A stretch of 64,000 nt of DNA from Sipunculus nudus (GCA_026874595.1 CM049322.1:25145400-25209399), one strand, 5' to 3'. Positions 24,104 through 37,093 are shown, counted from the stretch's first letter. Numbers and translations are program-made. Notes: a model not told the origin generated them from the letters alone.

Positions 24104-27100
24104 TGTTGGAACGTAAATGGATGGACGGACACCAATAAATTGTTATGATCAGAAATAATTTTGAATTTAAATTACAACATTTTTTGTTTGTCTGAAACAC
24201 ATCTCTTAGCCGATATTGAAATTTGTTTAACCGGTTATAAATGGTTTGGTTTTAATAGAGAACATGTACACGTTAAAGCTCCAAAAGGATCTGGTGGTGT
24301 AGGGGTTTTATTGAATGATAGACTTTTGACTTCTTTCAGGGTCAAGGTAATTGATCGATCTTATACAGGTATTTTAGGTGTTGAACTGACTCATGTGTCT
24401 AAAAACTTTACTTTTATCATTTTTGTGTGCTACCTTCCTCCCAAAACCTCACCCTGGGGGTGAAATTCCACAACATTCTTTGCTCACCTTCTTAGTCAGG
24501 TCTACGTATATAATGATGCGATTATTTTGTCATTGTTGGGGATTTTAGTGCCAGGGTTAGGCATATGAAAGATTATATTGACAGCATTGATGATATATAT
24601 GACTGTGAGCCCTTAGATTTAATGAAGAATGCACACGGAGAATCCTTGATAGATTTTTTGGTCGAATTGAAATTTTGTATTTTAAATGGAAGGATAAACA
24701 AACACAATGATGATTTCACCCATGTCTTGACCAGGGGTAAATCTGTGGTCGACTATGGTATTGTGGCTCACAGAATGTTGGAAAATGTAACTAGCTTTAT
24801 TATTATCCTGGTTGCTGATATTATTGGAAAAAGTAATTTGGTTAATCTTTTGTCGTCTTGTTGTAAGGCACCGGATCATGCTATTATATCTATCAGTATT
24901 AATGTAAGTCTGACATATTTGGATCGCCTACCTCTAAAGGATAATAATTATGAACAGCCACTTACCTGTAGCCGAAAATATAATTTTAATCGTATGTCTG
25001 GAGACTTTATGGAAAACTCAAGTTTCATACAGTGCATGGACGCACAGGTGTCCGCATTGGGTAGAGAACATATCAATGAAATATATAGCAACATGTGTAA
25101 AATAATATTTGACGAGATGGATAAATATGTGGACAGTTATGAAATTATATTAAACGTGCATGATACTAAACGGATCCGCTCTTTGAAACCTTATTGGGAT
25201 AGAGAACTGAAAAATGTCTGGTTGGAAATGAAAGAAAAAGAAAAATCTTTTTGAAAATTTAATGGTCCAAGGGATGAATGGTCAAACTACTGTGATTTGT
25301 TTAAAAAATCTAGAAATTCTTTTGACAAATTATTGCATCATAAAGAGAGAGAATATTATAGAAATAAACTACTACATCTAGACAGACTTTTAAGTCAAAA
25401 TCAAACAGAATTTTTGAATGCTATACAGAAACTCGGTGATCGAAAGAAAAAATGTAAGATTTCGTCAGTTAAAGTGAACAATGAATTAGTATATGATCAT
25501 GACGTTATACTACACTGTTGGTATGATGAATTTTGTAACTTAAACAGTTACCCGCTAAATCTTACGGACTTGCAGTTCAGTACTAATTTCATAATCGATA
25601 TAAAACAGAGTGGCAATACAGGAGAGTTACATGCGATATGAAAGTTATGAATCAAATTTATTATAAAATGAAAATGTATCTTTTGACAAATGAATAATAA
25701 AGCTACTGGGCTTGATAGTGTGCTAAATGAAGCTATCAAAAGATAGCAGTTTATAAAATACTTCTATAATTTTTTTTTAATTTTAGGGCCCCGCTTGAAA
25801 AGCGGGTGCCCTATAGTAATCAACCTGTCTGTCTGTCTGTCTGTCTGTCTGCTGGCCTACATCATGTTTGAAGATGGGTGACCTTGATGGATTTTCAAGG
25901 TCACAGACGTGATAATGCTAAAATGATGTTAACCAAATAGCTCGCAAACAATTTGACTAACACTCACTGAACTTGCACCACTAATGTTTGTTATGAAGGG
26001 CAAGGTCAAGTTTGAAGTTGGATGACCTTGACAGAGGCAATAATTCTCAAATGATGTTAATGCAATAACTCTCAAAGAATTTGATGAACAATCAAATTCG
26101 TTTCTGCATAAAAACTCCCCTAACATATGATGGATAGGATTCAAACATAATATGTATCACCCATGGCCTAAGGGAGAAGCTTATTGATATTTGGGTCAGA
26201 AGGGAAAAAAAAAGTAATACACAGTTTGGTGTTCAGTTCTGGTGTCTCCTTCAGCAGGCCAGAAATGGATGAATCTTTTTCGAGTCACTAGTGTACAGCG
26301 GCATTACATTTTCACAGCATATTTTGTACAGACAATTTAAAGATTCCCCAGAAAAGGATACACTGGCCCAACACACCACAGTGGCTCTCATTTAGACCAT
26401 ATTTGGACAAATCTATCTCCACTTCCAACATCTCAAGGAATTTGGACCTATTATAGTGACCATCAACAAATTTACATTGATATTCATATGTAGCCATTCT
26501 ACACAACACAGCGCATCTGTAGACCCAAGCCCAAGAACAGCTGAATCACAGTTCAAGAGAATGACCATTTTATCACTACTAACCAGCAGCTGACTCTCTC
26601 TAATACTACAAGGTTCATGTACAGACTCAAGCCTCACATATAATAAGGCCAATTCAACATACAAATACTGGAAAAATATTTGACCCAGCCCAGCCAAGAC
26701 TTCAACCAAGAATAATTGGCACAGGTAATACACAAATACAGAAACTAAAAATGCATGCAGTTCTTTTATATCATTATTTTGATAGCTTTGAACATTTTCA
26801 CTTTACCATATCTTTTCCTCCAGTTTATACATGTCAGCTGTTCTTTACAGGTTCTTTAATTTCCAAATATCACTCTATCAGCCCATGCTACCAAAGTACA
26901 CCAAATTCACAGTACTTCAATTTATAATGACTGCATCTTTTGCGGGGCCCTTCCTGACCTGTCAGTTTTCCAGTTGTTTCAGTAATGGTATTGTTCCTTC
27001 AGTATGGACAAAAGCAATTATTGCTCCGGTGCTTAAAACCAACAAAGACCTCATACAACATTAAGTTATAGAGGAATAAGTCTCCTGTCTTGTATTGGTA

Positions 27101-28800
27101 AAGTTTATACATCAGTCCTGGAGAGAAGACTTAGGTTAAATATAATTGCAGATGAACATTAAGTGGATTTAGGAGAGATCGTTCTTGTTGTGATCATATT
27201 TTCTCTTTAACATGTATTGTACATATAAGTTAGCACAACGAAAAGATATATTTATTGCACTGGTCGACATGGAAAAGGTGTTCGATTGGATAAACAGGTC
27301 TCTCTTACTCTTTCGCCTCTTGGAATGTAATATTGATGGAAAAATGTACCATGCCATAAAATCTCTGTATAAGCACACTCAGGCATATGTTAGAATTAAT
27401 GAGTCTGTTAATACTGATTGGTTCTATGTGCCTAGTGGTGTCAGGCAAGGAGATCCTTTATCTCCAACACTTCAATATTTTAATAAATGACTTAGTGGAA
27501 AATCTGAAAATGTTAGATGTTAGAGTAAGAATTAATGGTGAAACTGTATGTATGTTTTTGTATGCAGGCGATATAGCGTTAATCGCAGAATCCTAAGCTG
27601 AGTTACAAACACTGTTGAATGCTCTTGAAAGTTGGTGCAAATTTTGGTTTCTAAAAGTAAATATCAACAAAACTAATGTTATACATATTAGGAATAAAGG
27701 TAAAAAGGGAACGGATTATAAGTTTACGTATGACAGTCAGCTATTAGATAAAAGTATATGAATATAAATATTTAGCATTTTGGCTGAATGAATTCATGGA
27801 TTTTGATTATAATGCGATGAAACGTAGCGAGGCTGGTTCGAGGGCACTTGGAGCAATAATAGCTAAATTTAAAGAATATAAAAATATAACATTTGATGCA
27901 TTTACTAAGTTATACAATGCTAATGTTGCCCCAGTAATTGAATATGCATCTGGAATATGGGGATTTTCAAAAGCACAGTCATGTGACAAAATACAACAGA
28001 GAGCAATGCATTATATTTAGGTGTACACAAATTTTGCCCTGTACCAGCTCTTTATGGAGATATGGGATGGTACGACTCCAGAACCTGTTCTCTGATAAAT
28101 ACGTTAAAATATTGGAATAGGCTACTTAATATGTCAGATGATAGATTAACTAAGAAATTTTTAATTATGATTATGACAAGTGTGTTGAGGGTTTAAAGAA
28201 CTGGAACTCTGAAATTGAGAGCATTTTGACTGATGTTAATAAATTGAATTTGTTTGAAAGTGCCATGTCAAATAGAAGAAATAGAACGGAAACGTTTCAA
28301 AACTGCAATAAAGTGTGGATTGAAAAATGTAGAAATAAACCCAAACTACGAACGTATATGCTTTTTAAAAATTTGATTAAGACTGAAGAGTATTTGAATG
28401 TTTATATGACGCGTCGATGCCGCTCATTAATGGCTCAATTAAGATTTGGTATACTTCCACTTAATATTGAAACAGGTCAATTTAAGAACATAAGGGATCC
28501 ATAAATAGGTAGATTGAGAAAATCTAGACCAGAAGAACTTTGCCTTTTTAGATGACTCAAGTAAGTTCTTATATCTTATGATACATGAATGTTAACTATC
28601 ACGGTATATATCAGACATATGGACAATCTGTTCGCAGTTTATGTATAACCTTTAGTGTTGCTCCACTTGCACATGAAGTACTTTCAGATTGTTTAAAATG
28701 AGGATGGAGACATATAAGCCCTTGAGGGCTGGGTACCAATTATCTATGTTTATCGTTTTTGGACACTATGTATGTACATGTCACAATAATAAACAAACAT
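24104..28800 (+). pseudogene. Dead non-LTR retrotransposon (APE-type LINE), 5' truncated
   Basis: Pieces in shifting + frames follow the order of a LINE ORF2. Endonuclease: CWNVNGW at 24,104, LSETHLL, GSGGVGVLL, FVCYLPP, VGDFSAR near 24,530 and SVVDYGIVAH near 24,745. Linker: KPYWDRELKNVW, then 25,290-25,640. Reverse transcriptase: KATGLDSVLNEAIK near 25,690, FSNGIVPSVWTKAIIAPVLK, YRGISLL, ALVDMEKVFD, SGVRQGDPLSPTL near 27,430, and YAGDIALIAES near 27,560. A C-terminal domain follows to 28,504. The catalytic YADD is changed to YAGD. Stops and frameshifts occur at about 24,149, 24,460, 25,252, 25,750, 27,060, 27,480, 27,595 and 28,018. The RT is split by element W. The A-rich 3' end lies near 28,790. 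The clade is not certain; the end order fits APE-encoding LINEs generally. Confidence 0.9.
25780..26966 (+). mobile_element. W element inserted in the LINE reverse transcriptase
   Basis: The 5' side has TAGGGCCCCGCTTGAAAAGC then GGGTGCCCTA, a terminal hairpin (CCGCTT-GAA-AAGCGG), followed by a (CTGT)n tract. The 3' side has the exact inverse of GGGCCCCGC, GCGGGGCCC at 26,942-26,950, then a hairpin CTGACCTGTCAG and AGTTTT. LINE protein resumes immediately (SCFSNGIVPSVW), so the insertion lies between ...IKYFYNF and the next RT block. The element interior (26,160-26,760) has a 106-codon minus-strand frame without recognisable domains. Confidence 0.75.
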
Positions 28801-29745
28801 TCTTCTTCTTTCTTTCTTGTAATTAATTGTCCTACAGAACCACAGTCTGTGCATTTGTCAGAGTATCAAGATACCATCAGATTGTCTGTAGTCCATTTAA
28901 ATTATATGTTAGTATACAATATTCTTTTCAGAATGTCCAGTTGTATTCTTTCTCTCAGAATATTGGGAACAAGTTGTTAGAAGATGTTGTGATCTTGCAC
29001 TGTCAGCTCACTGATTAAGGATAATGGAATGAAAAGGAAAAGGCAGTAGTGAGGAAGTCTGGGAACCCACTTTACATGTTCCCTCAGCTAAGATAAAGGG
29101 GCAAGCTAAGTGAATGTTTAACTATTAGGCCCAAAATAAGGAGAAATTCAGAGGAAATGGAGAAGAAAAATTAAGATCTATAAAATTTGATTGATGCAAT
29201 GAAAAATCAAGCTCATGTAACAAGTCAGAATGTGATGTTAGTTTTGTTCTAGGAGTTGGAAGGATTTGGAAGGATTATGTCTGGAGGAGAAACAAATTAA
29301 TTTTTACTATTCTATGCTGAACTTTCTTTGTATGCTGTCCATTCAAAATTTTGGACAGTTTTTGTCACCATAATTTGGCAAGATGTGCCATGGCGAAGTG
29401 TGCCCTGTTTTTAACTCACTCACGGCCTGCATGATATCAGCACGATATTACGTGATATACAGGGTTGCTCAACTTGAATTATGCATGGAACATCATAAAA
29501 ATGAAATAATATATGACAATGCTTCTTCTCAATGCAATTTTGTATGATTGACCAAAATTTGTGGAAAAGTTGCAGTTTGAGAACATATTACAGAAATATA
29601 TCAGATGTTTTTTTTGCCATGCAAAGTTGCATCTGTCACAATTCATAGTCTAGCAAAGAAAAGGAATCAGATCACTTTAGAACTGCCGCAGACATCACTG
29701 TGATTCATAAAATGTACTAATATAATTAGAAATAGCATCAATCAG
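28801..29745. other. Intronic sequence, no recognised repeat
   Basis: About 0.95 kb with no match elsewhere in the window and no supportable exon. A CCTACAG acceptor-like site at about 28,830 leads into an open stretch without family resemblance. Confidence 0.4.
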
Positions 29746-29746
29746 T

Positions 29747-32311
29747 AATTGTATTCCCAGACAAAGTTGGGGGATACTATGGTTTCTTGACAGTCCTGCC
29801 GTAGCCGCAAATAAATTTTGTCTGCACTATAACCAAATAAAATGTGTTCCAGATCTTTACTAAACTTGACATGTGTCCATTTTGGGGAGAAATCACACAA
29901 AATCTTAATATCTCAAGAAATCATGCCTATATAAAATGGGGTCATGACCTTTACTAGGACAGTGACCTTGACCATGAATAGTTCCAATTTGGGGAAAATT
30001 AAATCACACAAATTCTTAAATATCTTAAGAAATCCTGCATGGATTGATCCCAAAATCAACTTGACTGAAGATCTTGGATAGTGTTGTCATGTACCCAAAA
30101 CTGGTGGCACCACCTGTCATTGTTTTCTTGTTTCATGCCATTGAATACCCCCTTCATTGCCATTTAACAGTACTGTGAGCATTATAAGTCAGAAAACTAA
30201 TGGACAGATTTCTTGCATATCATGCATATACATAGACGTGATGTGTGATTTGTGTTTAAATTGGGGTCATAATCTTTTTCCTGTGAGAGTGGCCTTGACC
30301 TTGAATATTGCCATATATGGTGAAAATCACACAAAACCATAAATATCACAATAAGGGATGCATGGATGGTCTAAAAATCAAATTAACCAAAGATCTTGGA
30401 TAGCTTTGTCTTCTGTAGAAGACAGGTGACGCCACCATCTGTCCCTTTTTTCCGGGCCTTTTAATTACCCATCATTACCACATGACAGTACTGTGAGCAT
30501 TATAAGACTAAACTAATGGACAGATTGGGCTGAAATTCTGCATGTCCATTCATTTTGGATACCTCCATCTTGTATTCAAGACTGCTGGCTGCGTGACTAT
30601 CTGCAATTGTAATTGTGTGGCATCCATCCATACGTTTGCTTTTGGTGGAAATTGCTCATAACTCCGTAGTGGTTCACGGTATAGGTCTAAAATTTGGCAA
30701 GTCAATCCATCTTGGAAAGTTTTCTTGTAAACCAGACAGGTGGTGCCACCTACCTCCCCGTTTTTGTAGAATAAATTAATGCATTTTTCTGATGAGTGAT
30801 TTGCTCAATTGGCCTGAAATTATGCATATCCATAGATTTTGGACTCCTCCATCTTGTACTCAAGACTGGTACGTGGCGCCATCTGCAATCGTTTTGGCGT
30901 GGCGTCCATCTGTACATGTGCTATGGTTGAAAATTGCTCATATCTCCGAAATGGTTCAAGGTAAAGGTCTGAAATTTGGCATGCATGTCCCTCCATCTTA
31001 GAAAATTTTCCTATAAACCAGACAGGTGGCGCCACCTACCTTCCTGTTTCCATAAAATAAATTAATGCTCTTTTCTGAGGAGTGATTTGCCCTATTTGCC
31101 TGAACTTGTGCATATCAATAGATCTTGAACTCCTCCATTTTGTACTCAAGACTGGTGGTGCCATCTGCAATCCTTTTGATGTGATGTCCATCTGGACATC
31201 TGCTTTGCGTGAAAATTGCTCATATCTTTGGAGTGGTTCTTAAATTTGGCATGTCTATCCATCTTTGAAAATTTTCTCATAAACAAGACAGGTGGTGCCA
31301 CCTTCTTCCTGTTTCCGTAAAATAAATTAATGCTTTTTTCTTAAGAGAGATTCAACATATTGGCCCCCATTTTTGGTGAAAAATATTGTTTCTCAAGTTA
31401 ATAGATGGAAGAAACCATAGTCGCTTGCGAAGTGTCAGTATATGCTGCTGGAGATGTTTTGGGGGGGGGGGGGCTATTCTTAAAGGGTTGCAGGATTAAT
31501 TGTCTGGCGATACATGGCATCTGAGGTGCCAAGAAATATCTAGTTCTTTTCTTGTTTTTCGCACTTTTTAATACCCAATCATTGCCACTCGACAGAATGC
31601 GAGCATTATAAGTCCAAATCTAATGGACAGATTGCTTTCATATTATGCATATACATAGATATTTGGGTTAGTGGATGATGTGTATTTAAATAGGATTCAT
31701 GACCTTTCCTATGAGAGTGGCATTGACCTTGAATATTTCCATATTTGGTGAAAATCACAAAAAATCTTAACTATCTCAAAATGGGATGCATGAATTGGTC
31801 CAAAAATTGAATTGACCAAAGATCTTGGATAATTTTGTTTTCTGCAGGAAAAACGCTTTCTTTTTTTTTCGAGCCTTTTAATACCTGAGTATAATACCTT
31901 TTGACAGTACTGTGAGCATCATTAAGTAAAAAACTTATGGACAGATTTCTTTCACATTATGCATATACATAGATATATGGGTTATTGGATGAGGTATATT
32001 TAAATTTGGGTCATGACCTTCCTATGTTTGTAGCCTTAACCTTGAATATTCCCATGTTTGGTGAAAAATATTGTTTCTCAGGTGGATAGAGGTATCTATT
32101 TGAAAATCAAAATGAAAAATGTCAGATGATTAGTAAACAGGTGAAAGAGACTAGTGACCTTGAGGTTGGTTTTGAAGGTCACATCTGAAGACAACCTGGT
32201 GGCTTGCCATGTGTCAGTATAAGCTTCTGAATATATGGGGGCCTATTTTTGAGGGGGGGGGGGGGGGTTGTTGTCTGGGGTAAACTAATAATGCAAGAAA
32301 TGTCTAGTTTA
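29747..32311 (+). mobile_element. F5 element(s), compound copy
   Basis: The 5' end is GTATTCCCAGACAAAGTTGG then GGGATACTATGG, a hairpin. There are two 3' ends: 31,496-31,553 (TGTCTGGCGATACATGGC...AAATATCTAGTT) and 32,267-32,311 (TTGTCTGGGG...AAATGTCTAGTTT), so two copies are joined or nested. The interior has repeated blocks ACAGTACTGTGAGCATTATA, GACCTTGAATATT and at least five GGTGG(C/T)GCCACC palindromes, plus poly-G tracts before each 3' end. Confidence 0.8.
31461..31473 (+). repeat. Poly-G tract (13 G) near the F5 3' end
   Basis: One of five G-runs of 13-15 bases in the window (also 32,253-32,267, 34,673-34,687, 48,726-48,739 and 61,491-61,504). Four of them lie at the same place in F5 elements, 10-25 bp before the inverted 3' motif. 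Confidence 0.9.
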
Positions 32312-32560
32312 GTTATGAAAATAATTAGCAATATCATCAGAGTTATTTAGAGATATCATCTGAGTAAATTAGTTATAAAAATAATTAGAAATATTACATG
32401 GATAGTTTTGTTATGAAAATAATAAGAGCTATCATTAAAGTAGTTGAGTTATGAAAATTATAATTAGAGATATCATTAGAGTAGATAAGTTAATTATGAA
32501 AATAATTAGAGATATTACTATAGTGTATGTAGTTATGAGAATAATTAAATATACCACAAG
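32312..32560. repeat. Degenerate AT-rich tandem repeat, about 6 units
   Basis: Units of roughly 40-45 bp are built on GTTATGAAAATAATTAGAGA followed by TATCAT and AGAGTA. They begin directly after the F5 terminus (TGTCTAGTTTAGTTATG), so the terminus itself may have seeded the repeat. Confidence 0.7.
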
Positions 32561-33582
32561 TGTCCTATTTTTTTAGATATCACAATTCTGCAATCTGCAC
32601 ACATGTATTTGATTTATTACCACATGTTTATGACCTGGGTGCTGTCTGAACTCATGAACTAATTTCCTAAAATCATGTGCACTTTATTGTAAACCCGTGA
32701 CAAAGAGAGCTTCAGACAGATAACGTCTGTATGTTTTGATGAATGACTTAATCTGTAAAGGTGGTAATTTTTAGTGCATGAGCTCAGATACATTGTATGA
32801 GGCGTTTGTGTGAGAGCCAGTGGATCCATTTTGAGATGGTCCCTGAGCAACAGCTAGGCCTGACCTACATAGGGGTTCACTGAGTGCATGTGGCCCACTT
32901 GTCACTCCCCTCCTGGCCGGAGCTTGTGGCATGTGAAGGAATACCAGTGACAACAAGTTAACACATCAGCAGGTCAGTCAGACAAATCTCTGGTTCTGGT
33001 CAACATTTTACTAATAAACATGTCTTGACCTCACAGATCTGACCTGGTATATTGAAGTTTGACGGATACTGTGTAGCAGGTCTTGTGGATGTTTGTTTTT
33101 AGTTTCCACATCTATTGCTGGGCCCGGGCTCAGCCATGTAAACAGGAGGGTATGGCTTTTGTAATTTTGGCCTGTGACTACTAATTTAGGGTAGATGTTC
33201 CCTTTGACAGGGCATCTAAATCTGAAAGCTCTCACAACTCTGTTCTTTTTAGTCTGTTTCTTTCTTGATCAGGCAAATATGAAGGAAGAACAACCCAATG
33301 TGCAACATGTGTATTATTGTTTTACTCCCAAACAGTCTCAGTGAAAGAGATTTTGAAGAATGACTGGTCAGATGGTAAGGGATCATCTCAGATGGACACT
33401 GTTCAGAGAGATGCCTTTGTATCAACTGGACGTTGTTCATTTGGACGCTATGAAAATGGATGGTGTTTAAATAGACTCATTGTATTATAGACCCCAACGT
33501 ATGCCGTCAGCCTGTCTATGTACTCTAGCTGTGTTAAGAAGCCTAAATATGAGTCAGAAGCCATATTTTGTTTGGTATTATA
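32561..33582. other. Intronic sequence, no recognised repeat
   Basis: About 1.0 kb, somewhat richer in GC than its surroundings, with no repeat match in the window. Several overlapping short open frames on the minus strand (32,659-33,440) show no domain and no splice context that I trust. Confidence 0.4.
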
Positions 33583-34741
33583 ATTGTATCCCCAGACAAA
33601 GTCGGGATACTATGGTTTCATGACGGTCACGCTGTCGCCGCCGCCGCAGAAAAACCTTGTGAGCGGGATAACTCAAAAAATATTTCACTGATCTTTTTCA
33701 AACTTTACCTTTGTATAGATATAAGTAAGGGGACGGAGCCTAACTAAAATGGGGTCCTGACCTATGCTAGGAGAGTGACCTTGACCTTGAATAGGTCCAT
33801 TTAGCTGAAAATAACACAAATTCTTAAATATCTCAAGTAAGCTTGCATGGACTGGTCCAAAAATCAAGGTGACCGAATATCTTGAATAGCCTTGTGATAT
33901 ACCGGAAATTGGTGGCGCCACCTATTATCCTTTTCTTGTTTTTGCGCCTTTTAATACCCCCATAATTGCCACTTAACAGTACTGTAAGCATTATAAGTCC
34001 AAAACTAATGGACAGATTTCTTTCATATTATGCATATGTAGAGAGATGGGTTATGGGATGAGGTCTATTTACATTTGGGTTATGACCTTTACCATGAGAG
34101 TGTCCTTGACCTTTAATGTGTCCATATTTGGTGAAAATCACACACCTCTTATGATATCTCCAGTTTTGATAGCCATATGGATTTCAAACGTGACTTATGT
34201 ATGGCCCACCACTAAAGTAAGAACCCTTTACATTCTAGGGTCATTAGGTCAAAGGTCAAGGTCACTGGACTCGCATCTTAAAAGATACTGTGGATGCATT
34301 TTAAGCCATGCATTTTAAGCCAAACTTTCATCCCAGGTCTTCCATCTTGAAAATATAGCTCACTTGCCAATAGTGGATGATCCATATCAATTTTGGGGTC
34401 ACAAGGTCAAAGGTCAAGGCCACAGGAGCTATCTGTCCAAAAATTAGTTTCTGGATGATAATTCCTGCTTTTATTGATGTATTGATTTCAAACTTGACTT
34501 GTATATGTCCCATTGGAAAAGCAAGACCTCAATTGATTTTGGGGTCATGAGGTCAAAGGTCAAGGTCACAGGACCAACATTATCAAAAGATTGTGGATTG
34601 ATAGATGGAAGAGACAATAATTGCTTGCCAGGTGTCAGTATATGCTGCTAAAAATGGGGGCCTATTCTTAAAGGGGGGGGGGGGGGGCCTACTATGTCTG
34701 GGGATACTCTGGCACCTGCGGTCCAAGATATGTCTAGTTTC
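33583..34741 (+). mobile_element. F5 element, complete copy
   Basis: GTATCCCCAGAC (33,586-33,597) begins a hairpin with GTCGGGATAC. The exact inverse GTCTGGGGATAC is at 34,696-34,707, followed by a hairpin (TGGCACC...GGTCCA) and TGTCTAGTTT. The interior holds GACCTTGACCTTGAAT, a GGTGGCGCCACC palindrome near 33,910, three AGGTCA triplets (34,246-34,568) and a 15-G run. Confidence 0.88.
34246..34568 (+). promoter_or_regulatory. Cluster of AGGTCA direct repeats (nuclear-receptor-like)
   Basis: AGGTCA-A-AGGTCA-AGGTCA occurs in full at 34,246 and 34,550 and with one change at 34,404, about 150 bp apart. AGGTCA is the nuclear-receptor half-site. Spacing 1 (DR1) is the usual RXR/HNF4/PPAR arrangement, and TCAAGGTCA is an ERR/FTZ-F1-type extended site. 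Whether any receptor binds here is unknown. The same cluster recurs at 63,516-63,966, and in weaker form at 38,605-39,050. Confidence 0.35.
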
Positions 34742-35009
34742 TATTTCATGTTATTATAATCTTTGAGTTGTTCATATGATCAGTTAAACAAATTAACATT
34801 TCATCTTTCTTCACAAATACAATTCATACATCAGAATTACACAGCAAAGTAGGTATTGCCATGCATTTCATACTTTTAAACCTACGTTACCAGATATGAA
34901 TGGATAGACGCCTAGGAAATCTAAATGCTGTTCAGATAAACGCCACATATCTTCAGACAGACCCTATGATGTAATATTTTAGCTCATTGTATCTGCCAAT
35001 CCAGAGTTT

Positions 35010-36041
35010 TTAGCCCTCAGCCCTTAGGCTGATGGGCTATTGTCGTCACCCAAGCCGTCCGTCCGTCCGTCCGGCGTCCGTTAACTTTTACCTTGTGAGC
35101 TGGATATCTTGAAAAGGATTCACCGTCAGAATTTTATTTCCTCGGTAAAGATGTATATCGACAAAATCTCGGTCAAGTTCGAAGATGGGTGACCTTGACC
35201 AATTTTTCTACATTTTAGAGCTGATTATAGAAAAACACTAAGATGCCTATTACTCAGGAACCATTTGGTGGATTTTCACAAAACTTACTATGGTTATTGG
35301 GACTGATAATCTGTACCTGCTAAACAAGTTTGGTGGCGCCACCTACAATTTCTGATTTTTAATGAATTTTTATCGGATTTTTCAACTTTGGGCTTGTGAG
35401 CGGGATATCTCTAAAAGGTTTCACCGTTGGAGTTTTATTTTTTTTCTGTGAAGATGTATATTGACAAAATCTCGGTCAAGTTCGAAGATGGGTGACCTTG
35501 ACCTGCTTTTCAAGGTCACAGAGCTGATTATAGAAAAACATTTAGAAGCTTATTTCTCAGGAACCATTGGGTGGATTTTTACAATACTTACTATGATCAT
35601 AGGGACTGATGGTCTGTACCTGCTGCACAAGTTTGGGGGCGCCACCTGCAATTTCTGATTTTTAATGAAGTTTTCTTGGATTTTTCAATTTTGGCCTTGT
35701 GAGAAGGATATCTCTAAAAGGATTCACAATAGGAATTTTATTTCTTTGGTGAAGATGCATATCAACAAAATCTCAGTCAAGTTCGAAGATGGGTGACCTT
35801 GACCTGCTTTTCAAGGTCACAGAGCATACAATAGAATAAAACTTAGAAGCTTATTTTCAGGAAGCATTTGATGGATTGTTATGAGTCATGGTACATACCT
35901 CTCCATTTTAATTTTATAACTGAGACATGTACAGATATACATCCATGAGAGAACAGATATTTAGTACTTTTCACTGTTACCACCCCTAAACACTGTTCTT
36001 TTGGCTGAGGGCTTTTGTCAGCTTCTGCTGATATTCTAGTT
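35010..36041 (+). mobile_element. F6 element, complete copy
   Basis: The 5' end TTTTTAGCCCTCAGCCCTTA then GGCTGATGGGCT folds as a hairpin and is followed by GTCC repeats. GCCCTCAGCC (35,013-35,022) has its exact inverse GGCTGAGGGC at 36,003-36,012, then a hairpin (TCAGC-TTCT-GCTGA) and ATTCTAGTT. The interior is three tandem ~320-bp units, each with TCGAAGATGGGTGACCTTGA and CTCAGGAACCATT; two retain a GGTGGCGCCACC-type palindrome. There is no coding capacity. Confidence 0.85.
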
Positions 36042-37092
36042 GAATACTATGTTTTGAGTCGGATGCAGATGCCGTGGCGACTGCTACCGCTGCGTAGGTT
36101 TCCAGAGAACTCCTCTGTAACCATTTGGCAGAAATTTTTGAAATTCAGAATTATGATCGGGTCACATGTGAACTTCTGCGCCCTCATTTTTGGTTGACCT
36201 CTGATCTTTCCTCTCTGCCCAGCGTCCATTTGTGCGTCTGTTTTCACACATTAACCCACATATCTCAGGAACCGTTTGACCAATCAGGCTAAAAAATTTT
36301 GCACAAATGGAGCCCTTGGATAGCTTTATAACATACACTAAAAATGGTGGTGCCACCTGCAACCATTTTTGCACAGCGTCCATCTGTTCATCTGCCTTGG
36401 GATATAATCACTCATATCTCTGCATTGGTTGGACTTATCCACCTGAAATTTTTCATGTGTATACATCCTGGACAGCTTTCTTGATTTTATGACAGGTGGC
36501 ACCACATACATTCACTTTAAGCTGCAGACATTCAAGCTCATATCTCAGGAACCATTTGACCAGTTTGAATTTGTATAGATCTCCTATAGCTCTATATCAT
36601 ACGCAAAACTGGTGGTGCCACCTGCTACCATTTTTGCACAGCGTCCGTCTGTTAGTTGCTGTGGAATAAAATCACTCATATCTCAGCAGTGGTTTGACAT
36701 ATCTTCCTAAAATTTTGCAGTAATATACATCCTGGACAGCTTTCTTGATTTTATGACAGGTGGGGCCACCTACATTCACATTTATGCTGCAGAGCTCCAA
36801 TCCCATATCTCGGGAACCATTTGACCGATTGGGTCATGAGATAAAATCACTCATATCTTGGCAGTGTTTTGACATATCTGCCTAAAATTTTGCAGGTTCA
36901 TACATCTTGGATAGCTTTCTGGATTTTGAGGCAGGTGGTGCCAGCTATATTTAATGTATATGCTGCAGACATTCAGACTTATATCTCAGGACTGGTTTGA
37001 CATATCCCCCTGAAATTTTGCATGTGTATAGGTCTCATATATAATCATACACAAAATTGGTGGTGCCACCTGCCACCATTTTTGCACAGCTA
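36042..37092 (+). mobile_element. Y element, 3' truncated
   Basis: The 5' hairpin is incomplete (GAATACTATGTTTTGAGTCG). The body follows the Y order: GGAGAACTCC-type block, GGTCACATGTGAAC, GACCTCTGATCTTTCC, then alternating modules with palindromes near 36,346, 36,495, 36,611, 36,759, 36,934 and 37,059. It is cut at 37,092 by the next F1 element. Confidence 0.78.
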
Positions 37093-37093
37093 G

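Noticed and set aside
26413-26733. 106-codon minus-strand frame inside element W
   Set aside because: No recognisable domain, no splice context, and an overlapping frame of similar length. It is possible but unsupported.
34046-34318. Frame shared by two F5 copies (also 63,328-63,516; MRSIYIWVMTF...)
   Set aside because: The shared reading overlaps the AGGTCA-rich, highly similar DNA. Lengths differ and the frame is broken in other copies, so conservation of DNA explains it.
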